Below, one piece after another: positions 6,273 to 13,248 of a stretch of 13,248 nucleotides of DNA. Source of the stretch: Eubacteriales bacterium (GTDB taxonomy: Bacteria; Bacillota_A; Clostridia; Christensenellales; Aristaeellaceae); NCBI GenBank assembly GCA_030528845.1, contig JAUMYC010000053.1:1-13248 (forward strand). Reading direction: 5' to 3'. The notes under the pieces were generated by a model. It had not been told where the DNA came from and made no database searches. It worked only from the letters and a program-made list of their open reading frames with translations. The position numbers were made by a program, and so were the translations under genes. Within the stretch, counting starts at the first letter, position 1; every line of letters starts with the position of its first letter.

Positions 6273-7361
6273 TCAGTTGCGGATCTCCACCCAGATATCG
6301 TTGTACATCTCGGTGTACTCGGAGGTATCGTGGAAGAAGTCGCACCTGTCGATGATCTCCTGCGTGGGGTTGAGGGTGAGGTTGTTCAGCTCTTCCTCGC
6401 TCATGCCGTCCACAACGCCCTGGATGGGGGTGCTGTAGTAGATGTAATCCATGTTGGCGCGGGCGATCTCGGTGTCGCAGAGGAAGTTGATGAAGGCGTG
6501 CGCGCCGTCCACGTTGGTGCTGGTCGCGGGGATGCACATGCCGTCCACCCACACGTTGCTGCCCTCGGAGGGCACGACGTACTTGAGGTTGTCGCCCTCG
6601 TTCTCGCTGATGGAATACAGCGCGTCGCCGCTCCACATCAGAGCCATGGCGGCTTCGCCGTTGATCATCTTGTCCTTGGTCTCGTCCACGAGGTAGCCCT
6701 TGACGATGCCGTCCTGCTTCTGCTTGATGAGCACGTCCTTGGCCGCGTTGAGCTCCGCCTCGTTTTTGGTGTTCATATCGTAGCCGAGCATGCACAGGCT
6801 GGCCATCAGGGAATCGCGGTAGGAATCCATCATGAACACGCCGCCCTTATACTTCGGGTCGAACATGCTCTTCCAGGAGGTGATCTCCTCGTCCACCAAA
6901 TCGGTGTTATAGAGGATGCCCACGGTGCCCCACATATAGGGCACGGAATATTCGCTGTTCGGGTCGTAGCCGGGGGTCTTGAGCCATCCCATCACGTTTT
7001 CGAAATTCGGGATCTTGCTCTTGTCCAGCTTGATCAGCCCGTTTTCCTTGATCAGGCGCTCGATGACATAATCCGAGGGGAAGATGACGTCGTAGGAGCC
7101 GCCGCCGGCGCTGAGCTTGGCGTACATTTCCTCGTTGGTGGTGAAGCAGACGTATTTCACGTCGTAGCCGGTTTCCTTGGTGAAGCGTTCCAGCACCGTC
7201 TCGTCGATGTAATCGTACCAGTTAAAGACCGTGATGGAGCCCTTTTTTTCGCTCTGAGGCTCTCCGGTCTCGCCGCCGTTGCCGGAACAGGCGACCATGC
7301 CCGCGCAGAGCATGGCAAGGACGAGGACGAGAATGAGGGGTTTTGCGTTGATCTTCCGCAT
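6273..7361 (-). CDS. potD: Polyamine ABC transporter substrate-binding lipoprotein PotD
   Basis: A 362-residue extracellular solute-binding protein that captures spermidine or putrescine and delivers it to PotBC. It has a lipoprotein signal peptide: basic start, hydrophobic core (8-20), and lipobox GMVAC with Cys25 as the lipidated residue, followed by a Gly/Ser/Glu linker. The mature domain opens with ITVFNWYDYIDETVLERF (43-60), the PotD/PotF signature. YDVIFPSDYVIERL (89-102) and the hinge segment VPYMWGTVGILYN (near 144-156) also fit. It is last in the importer operon, after a 106-nt gap, and has a good ribosome site (AAAGGAAAGGGA about 7 nt before the ATG). Polyamine specificity is inferred from family and operon; binding-site residues were not checked individually. 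Confidence 0.94.
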   Translation of the reverse strand: MRKINAKPLILVLVLAMLCAGMVACSGNGGETGEPQSEKKGSITVFNWYDYIDETVLERFTKETGYDVKYVCFTTNEEMYAKLSAGGGSYDVIFPSDYVIERLIKENGLIKLDKSKIPNFENVMGWLKTPGYDPNSEYSVPYMWGTVGILYNTDLVDEEITSWKSMFDPKYKGGVFMMDSYRDSLMASLCMLGYDMNTKNEAELNAAKDVLIKQKQDGIVKGYLVDETKDKMINGEAAMALMWSGDALYSISENEGDNLKYVVPSEGSNVWVDGMCIPATSTNVDGAHAFINFLCDTEIARANMDYIYYSTPIQGVVDGMSEEELNNLTLNPTQEIIDRCDFFHDTSEYTEMYNDIWVEIRN

Positions 7362-7385
7362 ATGACGTTCCCTTTCCTTTCATCG

Positions 7386-7449
7386 CCGGGCTTTTTGCCC
7401 GGAAACTTCGCTTGTAATGCTTCCCTTCCGCCCGCGGTGGGACCGAAGG
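7386..7449 (-). other. Two hairpins in the potC-potD intergenic gap
   Basis: The 106-nt gap holds a perfect 6-bp hairpin with a 5-nt loop (CCGGGC 7386-7391, GCCCGG 7397-7402) about 10 nt upstream of the potD ribosome site. It also holds a second inverted repeat (CCTTC 7424-7428 with GAAGG 7445-7449, plus inner GGG/CCC pairing). Neither has a T run. Hairpins here often protect the downstream message of an abundant binding protein after processing; that role is inference. Confidence 0.5.
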
Positions 7450-7467
7450 AGCGTTTTGTTTGCGAGA

Positions 7468-8262
7468 TCACATTTCGATCTCGTCGAGGCCCGCCCGCTT
7501 GTTGATGACGATCAGCAGCGCGAGCACCACCAGGAACATGATCGTCGAGAGCGCGTAGATGGTGGGCTCTATGCCCTTGCGCGCCGCAGAATACACGATC
7601 ATGGAGAGGTTCTTTTCCGTGTGCGAGGTGAAATAGGAGATGACGAAGTCGTCCAGCGACATCGTGAAGGAGAGCAGCGCGCCGGTGACCACGCCGGGCA
7701 TGACCTCCGGCAGGATGACCTTGCGCACGGCGCTCAGCGGCGTGCAGCCCAGGTCCAGCGCCGCTTCGTACAGGTTCGGGTCCATCTGCTTGAGCTTTGG
7801 CAGCACCGAGAAGAGCACATAGGGCACGTCGAAGACGATATGCGCGATGAGCATCGTCCAATAGCCCGGCGACATCCTCGTGAACACGAACAGCAGCATC
7901 AGCGAAACGCCCGTCACGATGTCCGGCGTGGTCATGGGAAGATAGGCCACGTTCAGCCAAAAGCCCGACCAGCCCTTTTTCATGGCGTGGATGCCGATGG
8001 CGGCCAGAGTGCCCAGCACAGTGGCCACGATCGTGGCCATGACCGCGATGGAGACCGTGACCCACAGCGCCTCGATGATATCGCGGCTGTTGAGCAGCTC
8101 CGCGTACCATTTGAACGAAAATCCGCCCCATTTCGCGCGGGATTTGGATTCGTTGAACGAGAGCGCGATCATCACCACGATGGGCGAATAGAGGAAAAAG
8201 AGCAGAAGGCCCAGATACGTCCCCTTGAACCATCTGAAAAGCTTACCGGAACGCTTGTTCAT
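7468..8262 (-). CDS. potC: Polyamine ABC transporter permease PotC
   Basis: A 264-residue inner-membrane permease, one half of the importer channel. Hydrophobic helices fall at about 14-36, 67-91, 103-128, 133-156, 190-212 and 236-254, the six-helix pattern of this family. The EAA loop that docks on the ATPase reads EAALDLGCTPLSAVRKVILP (166-185), with the conserved Gly172. The segment SFTMSLDDFVISYF (198-211) is typical of PotC. The ATG at 8262 overlaps the potB stop codon (ATGA), and GGAGGGAG lies upstream within potB, so translation is probably coupled. Order and similarity match potABCD of other bacteria. Confidence 0.95.
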   Translation of the reverse strand: MNKRSGKLFRWFKGTYLGLLLFFLYSPIVVMIALSFNESKSRAKWGGFSFKWYAELLNSRDIIEALWVTVSIAVMATIVATVLGTLAAIGIHAMKKGWSGFWLNVAYLPMTTPDIVTGVSLMLLFVFTRMSPGYWTMLIAHIVFDVPYVLFSVLPKLKQMDPNLYEAALDLGCTPLSAVRKVILPEVMPGVVTGALLSFTMSLDDFVISYFTSHTEKNLSMIVYSAARKGIEPTIYALSTIMFLVVLALLIVINKRAGLDEIEM

Positions 8263-9073
8263 ACGGCGCTGCTCCCTCCTCCCCGCTTGGGGTCGACTTT
8301 ATTCAGCAGGCCGATGGAGATCACGATCAGCACCATCATGATCATCGAGAGCGAGCTGCCGAAGTTCCAGCTGTTCAGCTCCAGGAACTGCTTTTCGATC
8401 AGATCGCCGTAGAGCAGGAACATGCCGCTGCCCAGCAGGCGGGAGATGGCGAAGGTCGTCACCGCCGGCATAAAGACCATCGTGACGCCGGAGATCACCC
8501 CGGGGATGCTCAGCGGCAGCACCACGCGGCGGAACACGTTCATGGGGCTCGCGCCCAGATCCTGCGCCGCCTCGATCACGCGCACGTCCATCTTCTTGAG
8601 GGCGGTGTGGATCGGCAGGATCATAAACGGAACATAGTTGTATACCATGCCCAGCAGCACCGCGCCCTGCGTGCCGATGATGGAGATGGGCTCAAAGCCC
8701 AGCCACACGAGGAACCGGTTGAGCAGGCCGTTGTCCTCCAGAATGCTCATCATGGCGTAGGTGCGCAGCAGGAAGTTCATCCACATGGGCAGCAGTATCA
8801 GCACCAGCAGCGTCTGGCTCTTGGAAAAATCCTTGCTGGCGAGGAAATAGGCGGCCGGATAGCCGATGATGATGCAGATCACCGTGCATAGGAAGGCCAG
8901 ATACAGGCTGCGCCAGAGGATGGAGAGGTATTGCCCGTCAAACGCCTTTGCGATATTGGCGAAGGTAAACGCGCCCGTGGAATCCGTCAGCGCGTAATAG
9001 GCCACAAACAGCAGCGGCGCGATGGTGAACAGGATCATCCACACCACATACGGCCCGGCAAACCAGCTTCTTT

Positions 9074-9077
<4 letters not shown>
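8259..9077 (-). CDS. potB: Polyamine ABC transporter permease PotB
   Basis: A 272-residue membrane permease that pairs with PotC. Helices are visible at about 8-30, 55-80, 88-110, 135-160, 191-212 and 243-260. The EAA loop is [20 protein letters not shown] (169-188). [19 protein letters not shown] (95-113) is the PotB-type segment after helix 3. The start is GTG at 9077, overlapping the potA stop codon by four bases (GTGA), with AAGGTGG upstream inside potA. This is a classic coupled start and leaves little doubt about the choice. The protein ends in a short Gly/Ser-rich tail (GGGSSAV). Confidence 0.95.
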
Positions 9078-10129
<1,052 letters not shown>

Positions 10130-10141
10130 GACGATACTCTC

Positions 10142-10156
10142 CTTTGTATGTCAAAG
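10142..10156. repeat. CTTTG-N5-CAAAG palindrome before potA
   Basis: CTTTG (10142-10146) and CAAAG (10152-10156) form a 5-bp inverted repeat with a 5-nt spacer in the regulator-potA gap. In the RNA its last arm runs into the AAAGGAG ribosome site of potA. The same CTTTG/CAAAG outer arms frame the larger palindrome upstream of the regulator gene (10755-10783). This may be coincidence, an RNA hairpin that tempers potA translation, or a second protein-binding site. Confidence 0.35.
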
Positions 10157-10195
10157 CCCCTTCCGCTGTGTGCAAAACGGGCTCTGCAGAGCTGC

Positions 10196-10738
10196 TCAGA
10201 AGCTCGGCGGTGTGGAGATCCAGAGAAATTTCGCAGGGGTCTTTCCCGCGTTTTCGATGTGATGGCGCTCGGCGGGCTGAAAGTAAAAGCTCTCGTCGCG
10301 CCGCGCGCGGATGACCCTGTCTCCCAATATGATGCGCACGGAGCCGGAGAGCACATAGCCGAACTCCTCGCCCTCGTGCGGGTCGTCCTCGGGCGTGCTG
10401 CCTCCGGCTTCCATCTCCACGAGGATGGGCTCCATGCGGTTCTTCTGCGCCGAGGGCACCAGCCAGCTGATCGTGCCGCGCAGCTCCTCCGCGTCTTCCT
10501 TGACGTAAATATCGCCCGTGCCGTATACGATCTTCTCGTCGGTTTTCTCGCTGAAGAAGCTCGCCAGATCGCTGCCGAGGCATTCGAGCACGTCGGTGAG
10601 CGTGGCGATGGAGGGCGAAGTCAGGTCCCTCTCCAGAAGGGAGATGAACCCCTTGGAGAGCTCGCATCTGTCCGCCAGCTCTTCCTGCGTCAGCCCGCGC
10701 TGCAGCCGAAGCTTTTTGATTTTCGCACCGATCTCCAT
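10196..10738 (-). CDS. XRE-family regulator with C-terminal cupin domain
   Basis: A 180-residue transcription regulator. Residues 1-62 form an XRE helix-turn-helix: IGAKIKKLRLQRGLTQEELADRC followed by the recognition helix SKGFISLLERDLTSPSIATL (28-47). Residues about 105-177 form a single-domain cupin, with HEGEEFGYVLSG (121-132) and a second block PAERHHIENAG (155-165), whose His and Glu residues could hold a metal or small ligand. This architecture is that of PuuR and related polyamine or amino-acid sensing repressors. Placed directly upstream of potABCD in one direction, it probably controls the importer and itself. The ATG at 10738 has GGGAAGGTGAG upstream. Its ligand and whether it represses or activates are not shown by the sequence. 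Confidence 0.93.
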   Translation of the reverse strand: MEIGAKIKKLRLQRGLTQEELADRCELSKGFISLLERDLTSPSIATLTDVLECLGSDLASFFSEKTDEKIVYGTGDIYVKEDAEELRGTISWLVPSAQKNRMEPILVEMEAGGSTPEDDPHEGEEFGYVLSGSVRIILGDRVIRARRDESFYFQPAERHHIENAGKTPAKFLWISTPPSF

Positions 10739-10754
10739 TGCGCTCTCACCTTCC

Positions 10755-10783
10755 CTTTGGTTTAGGATTGCTAAACTGCAAAG
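10755..10783. promoter_or_regulatory. Probable operator: nested palindrome at the regulator's transcription start
   Basis: A perfect inverted repeat GTTTAG-GATTG-CTAAAC (10760-10776) is framed by CTTTG (10755-10759) and CAAAG (10779-10783), two bases out of perfect symmetry. It lies just downstream of the predicted start point (about 10785) of the promoter at 10792-10820, a good position for an autoregulatory operator. As RNA it could instead be a 5'-UTR hairpin ahead of the regulator's ribosome site. Confidence 0.55.
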
Positions 10784-10791
10784 CGATTTAT

Positions 10792-10820
10792 ATTAAACCA
10801 CCGCACGCCCTGCTTGTCAA
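10792..10820 (-). promoter_or_regulatory. Promoter of the XRE-pot operon
   Basis: On the minus strand a perfect -35 TTGACA (10820-10815) and TTTAAT (10797-10792) are separated by exactly 17 nt, a strong housekeeping sigma-factor promoter. Transcription would start near 10785, about 47 nt before the regulator's ATG. No equally good promoter was seen between the regulator and potA, so the whole set is probably one transcript. Confidence 0.8.
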
Positions 10821-11076
10821 TAGTTCCCCCTATGCGCGCCCCGGCGTGTTTTGATTTTTTTATTTCCTATATAATATAGCGTTTTTTTGCACCGTTTTCC
10901 CTCCTGCGCCCAAGGTGAAGAAATCGTTATTTTATGCTTTCGGAAGTTTACTGACGGAAAACCTGCATTTCGCTTTTGCCGGCGCCGTTTTTTCCGACCG
11001 GCTTCTGTTTTCATAAACTTCGGGTTTATATCGGTGTTATCTGCCCTGCGCGCGCTTTGTTTTTCGTAAACTTCAT
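10821..11076. other. AT-richer non-coding spacer between divergent promoters
   Basis: About 256 nt with no convincing gene. It is visibly richer in A and T than its surroundings and contains T runs. A TATATAATATA stretch (10868-10878) has no correctly spaced -35 on either strand. CGGAAAA (10955-10961) is complementary to TTTTCCG (10990-10996). The nine-base element GTAAACTTC occurs on the plus strand at 11066-11074 and on the minus strand at 10951-10943, with ATAAACTTC at 11013-11021. A small RNA cannot be excluded, but no promoter-terminator pair was found. Confidence 0.5.
11013..11029 (+). repeat. Perfect ATAAAC-TTCGG-GTTTAT hairpin
   Basis: Six base pairs (11013-11018 with 11024-11029) close a TTCGG loop about 50 nt upstream of the alaS -35 box. 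It lies outside the predicted T-box transcript, so it is more likely a DNA-level palindrome than a leader element. Its arms carry the TAAAC core that recurs in this intergenic region. Confidence 0.4.
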
Positions 11077-11105
11077 TTGACACGGGCCGGGCCCGGGGCT
11101 ATACT
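11077..11105 (+). promoter_or_regulatory. alaS: Promoter of the alaS T-box transcript
   Basis: A perfect -35 TTGACA (11077-11082) is followed after 17 nt by TATACT (11100-11105), five of six matches to TATAAT. The spacer is entirely G and C (11083-11099). The start point would be near 11112, directly before the first helix of the T-box leader. Strength and spacing make this one of the best-supported sites in the window. Confidence 0.9.
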
Positions 11106-11111
11106 GGATAC

Positions 11112-11367
11112 GCATACAGGCTATGGATGGAGAAGAACTTCGTCTCGCGCGTGCGCAGAGAGCCGGCGGCAGCTGAAAGGCCGGTCACGCAGAAGCGAAG
11201 AGAGCCGCTCCCGTCCGCCCCGCGCAGGAAATGGCGCGGCGGCCTCCCCCGCCGTTATCCGGGGCAATGAGGGCCTTGACGCCGCAAAAAAGCGGACAGG
11301 GCCGAAATCAGGGTGGTACCGCGAAAAGCGCCTTTCGTCCCCGAGCGAGGAGGCGCTTATTATTTTT
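11112..11367 (+). promoter_or_regulatory. alaS: T-box riboswitch leader of alaS
   Basis: A tRNA-sensing antitermination leader. Uncharged tRNA-Ala should pair with a specifier codon in stem I and, through its ACCA end, with the UGGU of the T-box, stabilising the antiterminator. Visible parts are stem I with the AGAGAG bulge (11155-11160) and the GCUGAAA apical segment (11172-11178); stem II, closed by GCCCCG/CGGGGC (11217-11222, 11260-11265); stem III (GGCCTTG 11272-11278 with CAGGGCC 11297-11303, over CCGC/GCGG); the conserved AGGGTGGTACCGCG (11310-11323); and TTTCGTCCCC (11333-11342), the antiterminator partner. Ala codons near the expected place are GCG at 11195 and GCC at 11204; I could not settle which is the specifier. 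Start is from the promoter, end from the terminator T run. Confidence 0.93.
11326..11367 (+). terminator. T-box-controlled terminator
   Basis: AAGCGCCT (11326-11333) pairs perfectly with AGGCGCTT (11351-11358). The arms enclose the TTTCGTCCCC element, and ATTATTTTT (11359-11367) follows. It is mutually exclusive with the antiterminator formed by the T-box sequence, so it ends transcription when tRNA-Ala is charged. Confidence 0.88.
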
Positions 11368-11371
11368 GGCA

Positions 11372-11404
11372 GGCCGCGGCACAGGCGGCCGAACAGACAA
11401 GGAG
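11372..11404 (+). promoter_or_regulatory. Hairpin and ribosome binding site before alaS
   Basis: A perfect 6-bp hairpin (GGCCGC 11372-11377, GCGGCC 11385-11390) follows the terminator. The ribosome site AAGGAG (11399-11404) lies 12 nt before the ATG at 11417 but only 6 nt before an in-frame TTG at 11411. The spacing makes TTG a serious rival start, adding two residues. Confidence 0.5.
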
Positions 11405-11416
11405 AGTGTTTTGACC

Positions 11417-13248
11417 ATGCAGCTCAATTCCCCGAAGGACCTGCGCGCGCTGTATCTCAAGTTCTTCAGCGAGCACGGCCACGCCGTCATCCCCAGCGCT
11501 TCCATCATCCCGGAAAACGACCCCTCCGTGCTCTTCACCACTGCGGGCATGCATCCGCTGGTGCCCTATCTGATGGGCGAGAAGCACCCGGCCGGCACGC
11601 GCCTGACCGACGTGCAGAAGTGCATCCGCACGGGCGATATCGACGACGTGGGCGACGCCAGCCACCTCACCTTCTTCGAAATGATGGGCAACTGGTCGCT
11701 GGGCGATTATTTCAAGAAGGAAGCCATCAGCTGGAGCTGGGAATTCCTGACCAGCCCGGAATATCTGGGCATCCCGAAGGAAAAGCTGGCCTTCTCCGTG
11801 TTCGCCGGCGATGAAGACTGCCCGCGCGACGAAGAAGCCGCTTCCTATTGGCGCGAATGCGGCGTTGCGGACGACCACATCTTCTTCCTGCCCAAGGAGA
11901 ACAACTGGTGGATCGCCGGCAACACCGGCCCCTGCGGCCCCGATACCGAGATGTTCATCATCACCGACAAGGAGCCCTGCGGCCCGGATTGCTCCCCCGC
12001 CTGCTCCTGCGGCCGCTATCTGGAGATCTGGAACGACGTGTTCATGCAGTATGAAAAGCAGGCCGACGGCTCCTACGTCCCGCTCAAGCAGAAGAACGTG
12101 GACACCGGCATGGGCCTTGAGCGCACCTACTGCGTGCTCAAGGGCGTCAAGAGCGTCTACGACACCGAGATCTTCTCCGGCATCATCGGCAAGGCCGAAG
12201 AGCTTTCCGGCAAAAAGTATGTCTCCGCCGGCGACGAATACACCAAGTCCTTCCGCGTCATCGCCGACCACATGCGCACCGCCTCCTTCATCCTCGGCGA
12301 CGACCGCGGCGTGACCCCCTCCAACGTGGATCAGGGCTACGTCCTGCGCCGCCTCATCCGCCGCGCCGTGCGCCACGGCATGAAGCTGGGCCTGCCCGAG
12401 GGCTTCACCTGCCAGATCGCGCAGGTCATCATCGACCAGTACGGCGACGTCTACCCCGAGCTCGTGCGCAATGCCGAGCGCATCATCGAACAGCTCAAGA
12501 TCGAAGAGGAGCGCTTCTCCCGCACCCTCAAGCGCGGCGAGCAGGAATTCGACAAGCTCTACAACAACATGAGCCGCCTCATCTCCGCCTTCGACGCGCT
12601 CAATGCCGCCATCGCCTCCGGCTCCGACACCGCCGAAGCCGTGGCCGGCTGCCTGAAGGTGCTGCGCCCCTCCCCGGACATGGTGCCCATGATCGAAATG
12701 CTCAAGTCCGGCTCCATCGACGCCGAGGCCGTCAAGGCCTTCTCCGCCAAGCTGACCGTCATCGACGGCCGCAATGCCTTCAAGCTCTACGACACCTACG
12801 GCTTCCCGATCGAGCTGACCGTGGAAATGGCCAGCGAAAAGGGCCTGACCGTGGACGAGGCCGGCTTTGCCGAGCGCTTCAAGCAGCATCAGGAGACCAG
12901 CCACGCCGGCGCGGAACAGAAGTTCAAGGGCGGCCTGGCCGAGCGCAACGACGAGACCGCCAAGCTGCACACCGCCACCCACCTGCTGCAGGCCGCCCTG
13001 CGCAAGGTTCTGGGCGACGAAGTGGCGCAGAAGGGCTCCAACATCACCTCCGAGCGCCTGCGCTTCGACTTCACCTTCGGCCGCAAGATGACCCCCGAGG
13101 AGATCGCCGAGGTGCAGAAGCTGGTCAACGAATATATCTCCGCCAAGGCGCCCATCGTCTGCGAGGAGATGACCGTGGACGAGGCCAAGGCGCAGGGCGC
13201 CATCGGCCTGTTCGAATCCAAGTACGGCGAGCGCGTCAAGGTCTACAC
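11417..13248 (+). CDS. alaS: Alanine--tRNA ligase, compact variant (3' end outside window)
   Basis: Alanyl-tRNA synthetase charges tRNA-Ala; 610 residues are visible and the frame is open at the edge. The class II core is clear: SASIIPENDPSVLFTTAGM after residue 26, HLTFFEMMGNWSLGDYF (motif 2), VDTGMGLER (motif 3) and GYVLRRLIRRAVRHG. TGPCGPDTEMF is followed by an added four-Cys cluster (188, 192, 196, 198), which may hold zinc. About 69 extra residues (382-450) sit before NAFKLYDTYGFP. The editing domain follows almost at once, HTATH at 518-522, so the beta-barrel region of standard AlaRS (roughly 150 residues in E. coli) is absent. FESKYGERVKVY near the edge precedes where the editing CxxxH motif should come. 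Expression is controlled by the T-box. The organism may have another alaS elsewhere. Confidence 0.95.
   Translation, partial: MQLNSPKDLRALYLKFFSEHGHAVIPSASIIPENDPSVLFTTAGMHPLVPYLMGEKHPAGTRLTDVQKCIRTGDIDDVGDASHLTFFEMMGNWSLGDYFKKEAISWSWEFLTSPEYLGIPKEKLAFSVFAGDEDCPRDEEAASYWRECGVADDHIFFLPKENNWWIAGNTGPCGPDTEMFIITDKEPCGPDCSPACSCGRYLEIWNDVFMQYEKQADGSYVPLKQKNVDTGMGLERTYCVLKGVKSVYDTEIFSGIIGKAEELSGKKYVSAGDEYTKSFRVIADHMRTASFILGDDRGVTPSNVDQGYVLRRLIRRAVRHGMKLGLPEGFTCQIAQVIIDQYGDVYPELVRNAERIIEQLKIEEERFSRTLKRGEQEFDKLYNNMSRLISAFDALNAAIASGSDTAEAVAGCLKVLRPSPDMVPMIEMLKSGSIDAEAVKAFSAKLTVIDGRNAFKLYDTYGFPIELTVEMASEKGLTVDEAGFAERFKQHQETSHAGAEQKFKGGLAERNDETAKLHTATHLLQAALRKVLGDEVAQKGSNITSERLRFDFTFGRKMTPEEIAEVQKLVNEYISAKAPIVCEEMTVDEAKAQGAIGLFESKYGERVKVY

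Noticed and set aside
10868..10878. TATATAATATA as a promoter -10 box
   Set aside because: The plus-strand TTGATT upstream is only 13 nt away and no good -35 exists on the minus strand, so it is treated as AT-rich spacer.
10981..10988. GGCGCCG palindrome followed by TTTTTT as a plus-strand terminator
   Set aside because: The GC palindrome has no loop, so it cannot form a terminator hairpin, and no transcript unit upstream needs one.
10817..11083. 88-codon minus-strand frame in the intergenic spacer
   Set aside because: A Lys/Arg-rich low-complexity translation with no ribosome site or family likeness. It overlaps the alaS -35 box and the XRE promoter, so it is more likely non-coding.
11360..12982. 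540-codon minus-strand open frame opposite alaS
   Set aside because: The translation is Gly/Ala/Val/His/Asp-rich with no domain, mirrors the alaS codon bias, and would run through the T-box terminator region. It is a shadow of alaS.

Overview
The window looks like chromosomal DNA of a GC-rich member of the Clostridia (Bacillota). The reasons are a T-box leader in front of alaS, strong AGGAGG-type ribosome binding sites, GTG and TTG start candidates, and a potABCD operon led by an XRE-cupin regulator. The genus cannot be named from the sequence. Every gene except alaS lies on the minus strand. No phage, transposon, CRISPR or defence genes are visible, and I found no clearly new multi-gene system. 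The less ordinary signals are regulatory, plus an unusual alanyl-tRNA synthetase.

Layout, left to right. (1) 1-180: non-coding, with two tandem hairpins that probably end the left-hand transcript. (2) 181-4510: a housekeeping run transcribed right to left as GNAT acetyltransferase, membrane DUF218 (SanA/YdcF-like) protein, SpoU-family RNA methyltransferase, Era GTPase, RecO, and a second, soluble DUF218 protein. Gaps are 3 to 52 nt and the first pair overlaps. (3) 4592-6198: a pyridoxamine kinase-like gene followed by a glycerophosphodiester phosphodiesterase. They are joined by an ATGA stop/start overlap, and a promoter with a perfect extended -10 box sits inside the kinase 3' end. (4) 6273-10738: an XRE-cupin regulator and potA, potB, potC, potD, a complete spermidine/putrescine-type ABC importer. 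potA/potB and potB/potC overlap by 4 nt, potD follows a 106-nt hairpin-containing gap, and a strong hairpin with a short T run follows potD. (5) 10739-11416: a divergent regulatory region. It holds the regulator's promoter and a probable operator, an AT-richer stretch with recurring TAAAC elements, and the promoter and T-box leader of alaS. (6) 11417-13248: alaS on the plus strand, cut by the window edge.

How the parts work together. The XRE-cupin protein probably senses polyamine supply and controls its own transcript and the importer behind it. A PLP-salvage kinase lies just downstream, and many polyamine and amino-acid decarboxylases need PLP, but that link is inference. alaS is controlled separately, by uncharged tRNA-Ala through antitermination. 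The left-hand cluster serves ribosome assembly (Era), RNA methylation, recombination repair (RecO) and probably envelope functions (DUF218 proteins).
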